A stretch of DNA of 64,000 nt from Clavelina lepadiformis (Eukaryota > Chordata > Ascidiacea > Aplousobranchia > Clavelinidae): assembly GCF_947623445.1 (NCBI RefSeq), contig NC_135244.1, positions 5,518,001 through 5,582,000 on the forward strand. Reading direction: 5' to 3'. Shown piece after piece: positions 1-12,286 of this stretch. Under the pieces are notes generated by a model, which did no database searches, was not told the DNA's origin, and saw only the letters and a program-made list of their open reading frames with translations. Position 1 is the stretch's first letter, and the number at the start of each line of letters is the position of its first letter. A program made the position numbers and the translations under genes.

Positions 1-69
1 TTCAACTTTACAATGCTTTTACCAAACTTGCAGCAAATTGTAACATATGTAGTTTGAATATCTTTTCAG

Positions 70-1924
70 GTGTTTGATGGCCGAGGTGACTGCAGCGATC
101 TAAGCGATGAATGTCCCACCGATGAAAATTCAAGGAATGAAAATACTTTTTCGTCCAGATACGAACTTATCGCCAATCCAGTATTACGAGCCTTTGTTTG
201 GATCATGGGACTTATGGCGATTATTGGGAATGCTGTATGTAAAGTATTCTTGTATTTCGTGTAATTTAGCTACGTATATGCATATAAATAACTTTGTGCT
301 TGCAATGAGTATTTCCGATATATTTATTTGCGATATATTTATAACCGAAATATTTTCATGTTGTAGGTCGTTATCATTTACGAAAGTTGTCAGTTTCCAA
401 AAAGAGATTCTAAGTTGCTCAGAGCCAATCATCTTTTGGTGTTAAATTTGGCGATCGCTGATTTCCTCATGGGACTCTATCTCATAATCTTGGGCATAGA
501 AGTAGCAATTTACAGCGGAAATTATTGTGTTAATAAATTGTATTGGCTCTCTAGCACAACATGTGGTACAATGGGTGTATTGGTTGTGCTTTCAAGTGAA
601 ACCTCAGTCATAACTTTGGGCTTGATGACCACACTCCGACTTTATGCAGTGTTGAAAGTAAGTGAAATTTAGTTTATATTTATAAGTCGGGTTTGATGAA
701 ATTGTTTGCTAATTTTCACCAATTTATCATTGCTATAGCCTTTGGGTAGCTCTACAAAACCAACTCAAGGTCAAGTGTTGATCGGTATATCGTTTGCTTG
801 GATCTTTTCCATTCTTCTGGCTTTCATTCCACTCGCTCCAAACCTTGATTATTTGTACACTGATGTTGCTTGGGTGGAAGACAATCCTTATTTTCAAAAC
901 GCAACCGTAAAATTCTCTTCAGCTCAAAGATGGATCGAACAACTGTTCACCTTTGATCCCAGTGACAGTGACATTCCTGACCAAGCTACTGATGACGTAA
1001 AACGAGCAACGTCTTGGGGACAACTACAAGCTATTATTCATGACCAAAATGGATCTCAGACTTTGCAAATATCTCGTTTTTATGGGTAGGCCTAAGCTTT
1101 GAATCTCTGAAACTAACTATAGCTCGAAACAATCTATTTATTAAAACAAGTTTTCTGGGTTTTAATTATTGATACAGACAGTAGAATTAAAATTAATTTT
1201 TTTGCAATGTAAAAAAGCATGTAGGCTACAATTAACTATGTATTACTTTACAGATACTATAGCGCCGATAGTGTTTGCATTCCAAGACTCTTCGTGACAA
1301 GAGGTGACAATGCTTGGGGTTTTTCACTCGCAATCACAATCTTCAACTTTTTGGCTTTCACCTATGTGGCATGCGCGTACGCAGTAATACTTTGGATATC
1401 TCATAAGACAATGATGAAAGCAGGAACGTCTGGAAGCAGCAGGGCAACAAGGAAAGATAAATCGAAAAGTAATTCTACAAAAAACTGTCATTGTAATTAA
1501 ATGATTTTTGTAAGAGCAATAAGCATTTAAGAAGAGAAACAAGGAATATTTTTGTGTCGTTTTGAATGGTCCAGTGTTAACGAGTTGTTAATAAACTGTT
1601 TGCACTGGACAATAACAAGTTACTTTTTATGTTATAGAACTTCAAAACAAAGTGCTTCGCTTGGTCGTCACTGATTTTTGTTGCTGGGTTCCGATTTCGA
1701 TCATGGCTTTCATCAAGTTCAGTGGAATCCCGGTGTCCAACGTCGCTTACGCAGTTTCAGCCATCATCTTGCTACCGATCAACAGTGCGCTTAACCCAAT
1801 CTTGTATTCTAATCTCATCGACAACGTTGGCGACGTAGTTCGATCACGTTTCCAAACTTCCTCCCAAGTTGTATCAAATGCCGATACGGCGACTCCGAAA
1901 TTGTCCAAAGAAACTAACGTTTAA
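70..1924 (+). CDS. Receptor gene A: 3' part of an LDLa-containing LGR-type GPCR (5' exons outside window)
   Basis: Exons seen: 70-234, 367-657, 739-1085, 1254-1468 and 1638-1924. They total 435 codons including the stop, in one continuous frame with GT/AG borders. The first exon ends an LDLa module (FDGRGDCSDLSDEC) and enters TM1 (VWIMGLMAIIGN). TM2 carries NLAIADFLMG, TM6 CWVP and TM7 NPILY, typical of class A receptors of the LGR/relaxin type. The motif after TM3 reads LRL rather than DRY/ERW, and the loop between TM4 and TM5 is about 85-90 residues. The cytoplasmic tail is short and Ser/Thr-rich. The visible exons contain no lesion. Its introns are close to those of gene B, its tail-to-tail neighbour. 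The ligand cannot be read from the sequence. Confidence 0.85.
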
Positions 1925-1954
1925 AGTAGTTTACATGCACCGAAATTTTCCGGC

Positions 1955-1960
1955 AATAAA
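1955..1960 (+). terminator. Candidate polyadenylation signal of gene A
   Basis: A canonical AATAAA lies about 31 bases after the stop codon of gene A. The position is plausible for 3'-end formation, but no transcript evidence is available. Confidence 0.45.
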
Positions 1961-2601
1961 CAAATGGTTTTACTATTCTCGCACAAGGTCATAGAAGCTA
2001 TATGATTAGATTAGTGGTAGCAAATTTTCTTTTCAATCGCTCAAGACTTCTTAGTGTTGGTGGACCGCATAAGTTTGCTTTATGCAGTTTCAAGCTACAA
2101 AGCTTCGGGTTAATGGAAGGGCTGCCATTTTTATCTATTGTTGATTTTTAACTTACAGTAATATGTATTAATCGTTTATGCAATAAATTTTAAAATTGTT
2201 ATCCAAGATTAATCAATGCTTTTGGATAAATTCTGTATAGTTGAGTAAGTTCACAAAATCGAAACACGATAAAATACCTGCACTGGAACAGTGACAACGC
2301 ACAAGAGATAGCAGGTTAAAAATATAAACTTGTTGATAATTTAAATGTTTATGATAATTTTGAAGTTTGGTTTTGCTTTGGCAACCGCATTAAATACATG
2401 ATTAACTTACAGGAATTGCGAAAAGGGTTTGTTAGAGATTATTATTACAGATATTTTTCTATACCATTATCGTTCTATTATGTAGTTGGTAGTTCCCATT
2501 ATGTAGTTCTACTACGATTCAGTTCAATTGTTTATAATTGTTAATAATAATTAATTCTGTGTTTTTGTGTCATTTGTTGCTTTTTTTTTATAAAACAATA
2601 A

Positions 2602-2740
2602 CACAGCCCAACAAAAAAAAATTTTTTTTGAGGTGCCAACGATGTTTCAACGGATTTAGGGTAATTTGAGGTTGCTGATTCCGAATTTGGCATTGGTTTT
2701 GCTGAATTGGTTCTAGTTTTCGAGATATGGTTATTTTCTT
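2602..2740 (+). repeat. Left terminal inverted repeat of transposon copy 1
   Basis: This arm pairs with 4455-4599 in inverted orientation. The match is imperfect, with small indels near an A/T homopolymer. Confidence 0.65.
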
Positions 2741-3129
2741 TATTTCAGCATTTTTCACTATTTCTGGCATTAGTGACAGTGTTTTAGCTATCACGTCATC
2801 GTTTGTGTTTAGGTTGAAACCTCAGAATAGACTCAATTGTGATTCTCATTAAATAGACCTGCCTTATTTGTCGATGTACTGATAAAAATGCGTTAATTTC
2901 TCATGATTTCTTGAAATATTTAATGCACTGAAGGAAAGAATCGCTGACCTTGATTAAGTTTGCTTCTTTCAAGTTGCAGGTGAATAAAACGTTACTCTTC
3001 TTAAAACTAGTTAGTAAGGCGACCGGTTGAGCACTGCAAAAGCATTCCCTTACCTGCGTTTACATCAGTACCAGATTTGCAAGAAACAGATATTGAGGAA
3101 AAGCATGAAATGAAACATTTACGAAGAAA

Positions 3130-4310
3130 GCTCTTTCACTCCCGAACAGTTCACACAAAAGGAGCTTAATGATCTTATCAGAGACTTTAACTTATCAAAA
3201 GAAGCATCTGAGGTTTAGCTTCCAGACTGAAGGAGAAGAACTGTCTAAAGGCGGATGCAAAGATAACAGCTTACCGGACTGGAGAAGAGGAACTCTTTCC
3301 CTTCTTCAGTCAAGATGCAGACCTTGAATATTGAAATGATATAACTGGACTTCTCCTCAAAATGAAAGTCCTAGACTACAAACAAGAAGACTGGCGATTG
3401 TTTATAGACAGCTCTACCAGAAGTTTAAAATGCATTCTGTTGCATAATGGCAACTGCTATTCATCTCCGCCAATTGCTCATTCAACAAAACTGAAAGAAG
3501 AGTATGAAAATGTGAAATTAGTTTTACGGAAGATCTGCTATGCCGAGCACCAGTGGTCAATTTGTGTTGACTTAAAGATGGTGAACTTTTGCTTGGATAG
3601 CAAAGTGGATACACTAAGTATCCCTGCTTTATGTGCTTGTGGGACAGCAGGGCAAAGACCCAGCACAGGGTAAAAAAGGCATGGTTCACAAGAGATAATG
3701 TGGAAGTAAACAAAGCAAATGTGATTAAAGAACCTTTGTTTCAAAGAAAGAAGATCATTTTACCACCTCTCTATGTCAGGCTGGGGCTCATGAAACAATT
3801 TGTAAAGGCTTTATATACAGATGGTGATTGTTTTAAATATTTTTGTAGATGTTTTCCAAAACTCACAACCGAAAATTTGAAAGCAGGCATTTTTGATGGG
3901 CCTCAAATTTGCAAATTAATCAATGACTCAAATTTGGAACAAGCATGAACAATGTGGAATTCCAAGCTTGGTCTTGTTTTGTGTCTGTGGTGAAGAACTT
4001 TTTTGGAAACCACAAGGCAGAAAACTATGCAGAGCTGGTAGAAAATATGCTCGAGACCTACCAACAGGTAGGGGCAAATATGAGCATTTAAGTGCACTAT
4101 CTCCACAGCCATTTGGAAAAATTTCCTGACAAATTGGGTGATTTTTCTGAAGAACAAGGGGAGAGATTTCATCAGGACATAAAGGTGATGGAAGAATGAT
4201 ACCAGGGCAGATGGGAGAAAAACTTGATGGCAGACTAATGTTGGTGTTTTCAGCACGATTGTACTGACGTCCGCCATAAAAGAAAGTCATACAAAAAGCG
4301 ATTCACCATC
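3130..4310 (+). pseudogene. Broken coding region of the TIR transposon (family with CLWDSRAK and EEQGERFHQD motifs)
   Basis: One protein can be followed across at least three frames. It shows an N-terminal TPEQFTQKEL region, a middle part with DLKMVNF and CLWDSRAK, then a GLMKQFVKAL segment. It ends in a His-rich block (HYLHSHLEKFPDKLGDF followed by EEQGERFHQDI). Frame breaks occur near 3210 (in-frame TAG), 3600 (shift), 3948 and 4195-4235 (stops). I recognise these motifs from a repeat-encoded protein family scattered through invertebrate genomes whose enzymatic role I cannot state. The His- and acid-rich C-terminus could be part of a transposase core; that is inference. The copy is dead. 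Confidence 0.65.
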
Positions 4311-4454
4311 AATTATATATAAAAACAGAATTATTACGCACTGATTGATTTAGTATTGTGATATTTATGCATTTGACTATATTACTGACTATTGTCCAAG
4401 TGTATTACAGTTGGCTGAGACCTGAAACCTAGTATTGCGTTATGTGTGACATGA

Positions 4455-4599
4455 GTGGAATTTCCGAAAGTGAAAAATCTAAATATCTCAAAAACTAGAG
4501 CCAATTGAGAAAAATGATTGTCATTTTCGAAATCAGCGACCCCAAATTAGCCTAAAATCGTTGTCAAATCCTTGGCACAAAAAATCGTGTTGACCAGTG
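4455..4599 (-). repeat. Right terminal inverted repeat of transposon copy 1
   Basis: This is the reverse-complement partner of 2602-2740. It ends in GTTGACCAGTG, the same terminus as at 41524-41534 in the second copy. Confidence 0.65.
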
Positions 4600-6607
4600 T
4601 AATATTAAATGTAGGCTATTCATACATACTAAACAAATAAATCCGTACACTTTTTCTAGCTTACATAAATGTTTTATCTTAGTGAATAAAGAAATCAGTT
4701 TACATAAATTAACAAGTTTTATGTCCACTGTCCCATCCCGCACAAAAGTTGTTCCGAATTCTCATGTCAATATCCTACAAATTTGAAAACTTCTACATTA
4801 ACTTTGTCTTTATTATTGTCTTTACCCAGTAAATATTCGTTCCAAGCAAATGTAGCATTTATATTACTTCATATTTTAAGTTAAGAAACTCTGTTCAAAC
4901 CTTAATAGTCTTAAAGCTATAATTAATTAGATAGTTAAACGTGAGGAAATTGAGGTGGTTATGTTCTTATCAAAGGTTCCAACCTACAGTAGCTTACCAC
5001 TTAAAACAATAGTACATGTTAGTATTATAATGACGAGTCACGTTTTTTATGACTTGACTTGGCTCGCGTCGAAGTTCAAAAAGACTCGAGTAACGTTATG
5101 ACAATTATAACGGCAAGAAAGACAAACACGGATATTAGGTGACAAACACGAATATTTTTCTAGAAGATTGCAACTCCCTGATAAAAGTATCAACCTGACT
5201 AATTTGTAGACACCTATGACGTCATAGTAGCCAATTTAATGTGACAAATACAGTGATATCAGAAGTTGACGCCCCTGACCAATTTAGCTTCACTTGACTT
5301 GACTCGAGTCACAGTTGAAACCGACTTGAGTCACAATATGAAATGACTCGACTTGACTCAGTCAAAAAATGACTTGATTACAAACGTGACATGTTGTGAA
5401 CTAATCAGAAATCAGCTTCTTTGAGCTTTATTTAACTGAAAGGTGACTATATATTATACACCTATACTGTCTATACATAATAAAAACAAATAGAACAAAC
5501 ATTAAGCAACTAATTATGACACAAAATTTTTAAAACACGTAGGCTGTTAGCCTACTCTGCGCTTTATAATTAATAATTGCAGACCAGCTCAGGAAAATTT
5601 TACAGTGAACAGTGAGCATCAAGTAGTTAAAGACTTCACTACGTACGTCTAGGTCTGATTATTATTTAAATACCCACAGGTCAAACGGACTTGGTAAATG
5701 AAGAAAATATAACCATACACACTGCAAGCAGAAATCATCATTATAGTACATATCGGCATGCATTCACAAGTTTGCAGTCTTTGCTGGTTTGCTTTGATGT
5801 ATACATAAGTATGCTTTAGTCAAACATTATCCGATATAGCCTATTCATTTTTACATAGCCTACAGCTACATTTGTAAAACCAGTTGCAGGACCGAAATTT
5901 TAAAACATTTAATTCCGTTTCGTTGCAAAATTGCATAAAGTCATGTATTTCAATTACTTTCTAAGTTAGATGTTCGTGCTCTATGCGAGCATTTGCTCCA
6001 GGATACTTATAGGCATAAGCGATCTTTTAGGCAATGTTTCATCTTTTTATGTCATCATACGCTAAAATTTTAAGATCAGTTTACAACAAGTTGGAAAACA
6101 AAAGTTTTGATCCCTAAAATTTAACGTTGCTGATATCATTTTAAGTAAAAATTACATGCAACTGTTCTAGGTTGCAAAAAAAGGTACGAAAATAAAAATC
6201 CCTTCAGCATGAAGTTTATGTATAAAGATATTACGGTTATAGCAACGTTCCCCCGTAATAACTATAGTACGTTAATAAAACTTTAACGACTGAGATGCAA
6301 CAATATTATATACGTATATAAGCTAAAGAAATGGGTAACGGTATATTTTTTTTGGTTTACTTTACATGCACAAAACGATCTTATTGTTTCATAACAGAAA
6401 CGAAGAAATAATAATTGGATTCGAACAGATATTAGTGTCGCAAAGGCACAGGTTATTGATCTTGCGGGGGTATGCTAACTACGTTTAAGCGGTTGCAAAA
6501 TTGATTCAAATTGCAAATTTTTGCCCTGACTAATTTTTTGTCGCTATATCACTGCGATACGATGAAACAAAGCCACATAGGGACGATTTCGATGCATGTG
6601 AAATACT
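4600..6607. other. A/B tail-to-tail intergenic region, no gene seen
   Basis: AT-rich sequence with no convincing exon on either strand. It contains two clusters of the CTCGAG repeat (listed separately). Confidence 0.6.
5036..5395. repeat. Dispersed TTGACTCGAGTCA repeat, locus 1
   Basis: Two clusters (about 5036-5105 and 5283-5395) contain many near-copies of GACTTGACTCGAGTCA-type words in both orientations around a palindromic CTCGAG core. Similar clusters lie near 10.2, 20.9-21.3, 33.95 and 47.1 kb, so this is a dispersed family. Confidence 0.6.
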
Positions 6608-9600
6608 TTACACATTTGTTTCTTTAGATGATTTCGGATTAGCGGTATGATCGGCATTTGATGTGACTTGAGAGGAAGTTTGTAAACGAGAGTGGACTCT
6701 TTCAATGATGTTGTCGATAAAGTTGGAATACAAGATCGGATTGAGGGCGCTGTTGATCGGTAGCAAGATGATGGCTGAAACGGCGTAAGCGACGTTGGAC
6801 ACCGGAATTCCACTGAAGTTGATGAAAGCCATGATCGAAATCGGAACCCAGCAACAAAAATCAGTGACGACCAAGCGAAGCACTTTGTTTTGGAGAGCTA
6901 TAATGTAAAAGTAACTTATTATTATTAAATTATTAACCTACTTAACTTATTATTCAAAAGTTACTTATTATTAACAACTCGTAAACTTTGGTCCATTCAA
7001 AACAACAACACCAAGTAATTTCTTTTTGTTACAATAATTTAATACCGTATGTATACTCGTATAAGTGTTCAGTTAAATTTAGGACAAAGTTTATACAATT
7101 ACTTTTTGATTTGTCTTTGGTTGTTGCCCTGCTGCTTCCAGACGTTCCTGCTTTCATCATTGTCTTACGAGACACCCAAAGTATTACTGCGTACGCGCAT
7201 GCCACATAGGTGAAAGCGAAAAAGTTGAAGATCGTGATTGCGAGTGACAAACCCCAAGCATTGTCATCTCTTGTCACGAAGAGTCTTGGAATGCAAACGC
7301 TATCGGCGCTATAGTATCTGAATAGTACAAGATGATTAACTGCCCGTGACAATCTTTTCATTGCAAAAAATGTTGACAAAAAACCTATTGTAGACTATAT
7401 ATCCTATCAAAGACAAAACTCAGAAAACGTTTTCTTCCAAAAAAGATAGTTCCGAGCTATAGTCAGTTTGGGAGATTCAAGATTTACCCATAAAAACGTG
7501 ATATTTTCAAAGTCTGAGATCTATTTTGGTCATGAATAATAGCTTGTAGTTGTCCCCAAGAGGTTACTTGTTTCACGTCATCAATAACTTGGTCAGGAAG
7601 TTCACTGTAACTGGGGTCAAAGGTGAACAGTTGTTCGATCCATCTTTGAGCTGAAGAGAATTTCACGGTTGCGTTTTGAAAATAAGGATTGTCTTCCACC
7701 CAAGCAACATCAGTGTACAAATAGTCAAGGTTTGGAGCGAGCGGAATGAAAGCCAGAAGAATGGAAAAGATCCAAGCAAACGATATACCGATCAACACTT
7801 GACCTTGAGTAGGTTTTGTAGAGCTACCCATAGGCTATAGCAATGATAAATCGTGGAAAATTAGCAAACAATTTTCCTGAACTGGGTTTACAGATATAAA
7901 CTAAATTCCACTTACTTTCAATACAGCATAAAGTCGGAGAGTTGTCATCAAGCCCAAAGTTATGACTGAGGTTTCACTTGAAAGCACAACCAATATCCCC
8001 ATTGTACCACATGCTGTGCTAGAGAGCCAATACAATTTATTAACACAATAATTTCCACTGTAAATTGCTACTTCTATGCCCAAGATTATGAGATAGAGTC
8101 CCATGAGGAAATCAGCGATCGCCAAATTTAACACCAAAAGATGATTGGCTCTGAGCAACTTAGAATCTCTTTTTGGAAACTTACAACTTTCGTAAATGAT
8201 GACGACCTACAACATGAAAATATTTCGGTTATAAATATATCGCAAATAAATTATTCGGAAATATTCATTGCAAGCACAAAAGTATTTATGTGCATATACG
8301 TAGCTAAATTATACGAAATACGAAAATACTTTACTTACAGCATTCCCAATAATCGCCATAAGTCCCATGATCCAAACAAAGGCTCGTAATACTGGATTGG
8401 CGATAAGTTCGTATCTGGACGAAAAAGTATTTTTATTCCTTGAATTTTCATCGGTGGGACATTCATCGCTCATGTCAGTGCAGTCACCTCGACCATCAAA
8501 CACCTGAGCAGATACACATGCATGTAAAAATTCTATTGATGGAAGTTAGTTGAATGCATCTCAATGCTAAAGTTGAAATATAGTGTAGCATGCAAGATTC
8601 ATTTAAGGACACTCAAACTTTTAAGAACAAGAATATTAATATATGTTATACTTGTCTTTTTTCAACAAATAAGGGCACGCCATTTTCGCAATAAAATCTT
8701 CCATCTTCGGTGCAATTTGTTTCATCACTGCTATCGTCACAATTGATTATGAAGTCGCAAATTGTGTTATTTGTAATTGAAACCTACAAATCAAACGGAA
8801 ACGTCAACGAAATGTCGTTTTGTTTTGTCACAAACAAGGCATGAAACGTTTTAGTTGAATAAAAATATTGTGTATACAGTATATACAATATTGTGTATAC
8901 ACTGTTATGTAGGCTACCAATGAATTGTTTAGAGATGGACAGTAAAATCTTCCTGGACACTCTTGACCAAATTCGTCTTCTCCTTCATTACAGTCGACAA
9001 TCCCGTCACACACAGATGATGAAGGAATGTTAACTCGATTTCCAGCAGGGCAATGAAATCGGTTTGGACAATTCATTTCGTCAGTTGCATCTGCATCACA
9101 TTCGACCGTTCCATTGCATTCAGCGTAACCGTCGATATAGAATTCCACAGTAACCAAAAATGGAGTTGATGTTGCAGAAGAAGAAGGAAATAACAATGGC
9201 GAAAAATTTGCACTTGAGTTAGGCTGGAATGGAATTACTTGAGGAGGTCGACGAAGGGGTGGACGAGGAGGTGGTAATATTTCAATCTAAGCAAAGATAC
9301 CATCTCGATAGTATATCAGCTTTTCACTGAAAGATTTTGCTTGATATCTCACAGTAAATCATTTTTATCATCATTTAAAACGGTTTAATTGATTTTAGTT
9401 ATTACATGAAGAAAGTAGGTATTTCGCACTTAAAAATTCTTTGGCAAATAAAAATGTCCATATTTTTCTCAAATACGCTAAAAGTATTTCCGTAACCAGG
9501 CCAACGACCGTATATACTTACCGTTCGCCGACATGTAATCTGAAAAGGGGGATTTCCGGACACTGCACCGACCAAGGGAAAACCACAAGAAAAGGTTTGG

Positions 9601-12126
9601 TTTGAATCATCAGAAGGACACCTTGCCACGCACTCATCGTCTGGTGCGCCAGGTGGATCGCCCCAATGGGCTATTGTAAGAGGACTTGATCCTGGTGGAG
9701 GACAATCCCCAACACCGTCACAAAGCGTCCCAGTAACAGAATAACCACTTGTATCGCATCTGCATTCGGCGCCTGCGTCCTGTGGCAATCCGTCTTTGCA
9801 TTTCAGTGTATCACCGCAATAGCTATACCTTTAAAGATATAAACGTTGTGGTAGGTTATACAAATTATTATTATTAATACTTTCCTGGTATTAATTCATT
9901 TCTATTTTCGAAGTAGATGTTGTTTGCTGACTTTCAAATACACGTTAATACTTGCCTGTGTAAAAGTATACCTAATAAACCTTTTCAAGTTTTCAACATT
10001 TAAGTGGAACTTTGGGTCTTACGGAAAGTGATGGAAACACTCAACATCACTAAATAGCAAAAGCAGTGTAGTAAAAGGTTTTCAAAAAAGTTGCAAAATT
10101 AACAAAAAACTTGCCACATTCAATGGAATGTATTGCATAGTGAGTTTCGGATAAATTCTTGCTTTCACAAATACAAAAATCGATTCTATAACGGGTTCAA
10201 ATAACTTGTTTTGTAAATCGAGTCAAGTCAACAGAAATTTTCACGTTGACACGAGTCCAGTCGAGTCATTTCTAAGCACTAAAATACTTTTGTCATGTCA
10301 AGTCTTTCCAATAACCTGACTTGAATCTTTCCGTGTCTGATTATATAGAAGGGAAGGGTGAAAAGAGTTTAAAAGTAGTTTGTATTAAACTTGTGCATTG
10401 TACTGTAGTTCTTGATTAGTAAAAAACAAATTATCAATCATAGAGTCAGTACTAGACTGTAACAGTGGTAAATGTGGCAGTAGCTACAGGTCTCGTACAT
10501 TTAAATTTTCATTTTTACGATATTAATTCTCTTATCGAAGCTATACGCATAAAAGTTTGGCATTTATTAACATCATTGTTAAGATAGTATGTTTTATTTT
10601 TTTAAAACTAACTTTAAAAAAGTTATTGGATGGGAAATTTTGCCATTGGCTCAGCATCTGGTTAATCAATCGTTGCATATAGAGTGACCACTAATGTAAG
10701 GTTTTTAGGCGGCCAATAAACACGAAATCCTAGGAACACATTACATGAAGAAAGCAATAGGGTTCAGTTTGACAAGAGAAAACTTCAAAGTGGATGCGAG
10801 TCGTGTGTCTGTTCAGGATAACTTTTATGTGCAAGCTTACCTCTCATCTCTGTTGTCAGAACAATCTGCAATTGTATCACAAACCGATGTCCTATTTATG
10901 CAAGTCCCATTCCCACAATAAACCTCTCCCAACTTGCATGGATTTTCTTCATCATCGCTGTATAGACAAAATCATACAAAGTTTATTTGTCAAGTCATTA
11001 TTTTGATGACGGAAGTTGTGTAGATGGAATAAGATTTTTAAATTTAATTTTCACCTGGCAGCAGTAATCTTATTTTCACTGGTTTGAGGAATTCGAGTCT
11101 TTACATGTCTGCAAATCTCTGGAATGACTTCTTCTTCACATAAACATTCATCTGACAAATCTGAACAATCGATGACGCCATCACACACTCTGTAACGTGG
11201 TATGATCATTGAGCCTTCCAAACATTTGTAGCATCGCGATCGGTTGAAACTAAAAGAAAGTAAAAAATGTTGACATTCCTTTATTGTTTGTCCATTGTTA
11301 GAAATATAAGCGACAATAGCGTATATACTAACTTAATATAGTTAAAAGCTTCGAATTGGTGCCTATATACTGACAAATGAATGGGGAAATATTTTCAGTC
11401 CTGAATAGATAAATTTAAATAATAAATTTTATCCTGATTACTGAACATCAATAAACAACCTTTTTTCATCAGACTTTGGTGAAAAAATAAAACAAAGATC
11501 ATCTCCTTGATCGCAATCTTGTACTTCATCTTGTAACAGCTGATGTGGAAGACGACACACGGATCCTTGTCGGACGCATTTGAATCCTGCTCCGGACGAC
11601 CAATTATCATCTTCCTGGCAACCATCCCATTCGTTTCCATTACACAGAGTTGTTCTCTCCACGCAGTTGTTGTTTTCACATCGATAATGACTCGGACAGT
11701 TTACATCGCAAGGTGTCGCATTATGACATTTGACAACTCCATTACAGACGTAGGACTTTCTGATTGTGCACGTTCGATTTTGTGATGGCAAGTGACAGCT
11801 TAAAAATAATATGAAGTTTTAACTAAAAATAGTTTTAATTTCTTCCAAACTTCATTTCTGACTTAGTTGTGTTAATTTAGCAAAATATATGTTATTACGT
11901 TTGATTACCCAATCTCATCAGTGTTGCATCCCGGGCAGGAAGAAGACGTAACAATCTCGTCACTTCCGTCATTACAATCTTTAATTCCATCACAGAAACT
12001 TAGTACAGAAAAAAAGCTCCCGTCATCACATTGAAATAGATTGTGATTGACCGAAGTGTCGGGCTGAGCATCAAAGACCCAAACAAATGTCATAAGCAAC
12101 AGACTTATACAATGCAATCTTTTCAT
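6608..12126 (-). CDS. Receptor gene B: complete LDLa-rich LGR-type GPCR, 994 aa
   Basis: Twelve exons on the minus strand: 12126-11909, 11798-11460, 11249-11055, 10957-10841, 9828-9522, 9286-8918, 8783-8652, 8503-8339, 8206-7916, 7834-7488, 7317-7103 and 6897-6608. They sum to 995 codons including the stop, with every junction in phase. The start gives a signal peptide (about residues 1-22). Residues 25-590 hold about eight LDLa or LDLa-like modules (CDG..DC.D.SDE signatures) and a Pro-rich linker (from residue 393). TM1 is near 595-618, TM2 (NLAIADFLMG) near 638-658, and TM3 ends with LRL at 704-706. A long ECL2 (about 747-835) ends in YYSADSVCIP. TM6 has CWVP and TM7 NPILY. The protein should be a cell-surface receptor signalling through G proteins or arrestin, with unknown ligand. 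The exon 2 donor (GTTGTT) is weak but shared with C. Confidence 0.88.
10205..10335. repeat. Dispersed CTCGAG-type repeat in gene B intron 4
   Basis: The sequence contains words such as CGAGTCAAGTCAA, CCAGTCGAGTCA and CATGTCAAGTC, matching the repeat at 5.0-5.4 kb in diverged form. Confidence 0.5.
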
Positions 12127-12286
12127 TTTATTTTTGTCAGTAAAATGTTAAATTATTTTTGTTTGCTTGATCATAAGATCTTAACCTTTTGAAGTTGTTC
12201 CTTGAACAAGCAGCATTAAACGGAACCAAATGAGTTATTCTCATATAACCAGACATCCAGTATACTGTACTGTCCAATAATATATA
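12127..12286 (-). promoter_or_regulatory. Candidate promoter of gene B
   Basis: On the minus strand a TATATATT word (12279-12286) lies 160 bases above the ATG. It is followed by an ACTGGATGTCTGG block (12249-12261) and a GTTAAGAT block shared with the upstream regions of C and D. The TATA and the block after it match C and D less well than those two match each other. Confidence 0.4.

Larger units (their letters stand above)
2602..4599 (+). mobile_element. Decayed DNA transposon with long terminal inverted repeats (family copy 1)
   Basis: The left end (from CACAGCCCAAC) and the right end (to GTTGACCAGTG) form inverted repeats of roughly 120-140 bp. Shared landmarks are gtgCCAA, the Tgatt/tTCcGAA block and a GGYTCTAGTTTTYGAGATAT block. 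Inside is a broken reading frame (3130-4310). The same ends and protein recur at 40274-41534, which identifies it as a mobile family. No clean target-site duplication is visible at this copy. I do not assign it to a named superfamily. Confidence 0.7.

Noticed and set aside
3903..4290. Two long minus-strand frames over the first TIR transposon
   Set aside because: They are antisense shadows of the transposon's plus-strand coding region, whose motifs match the second copy.
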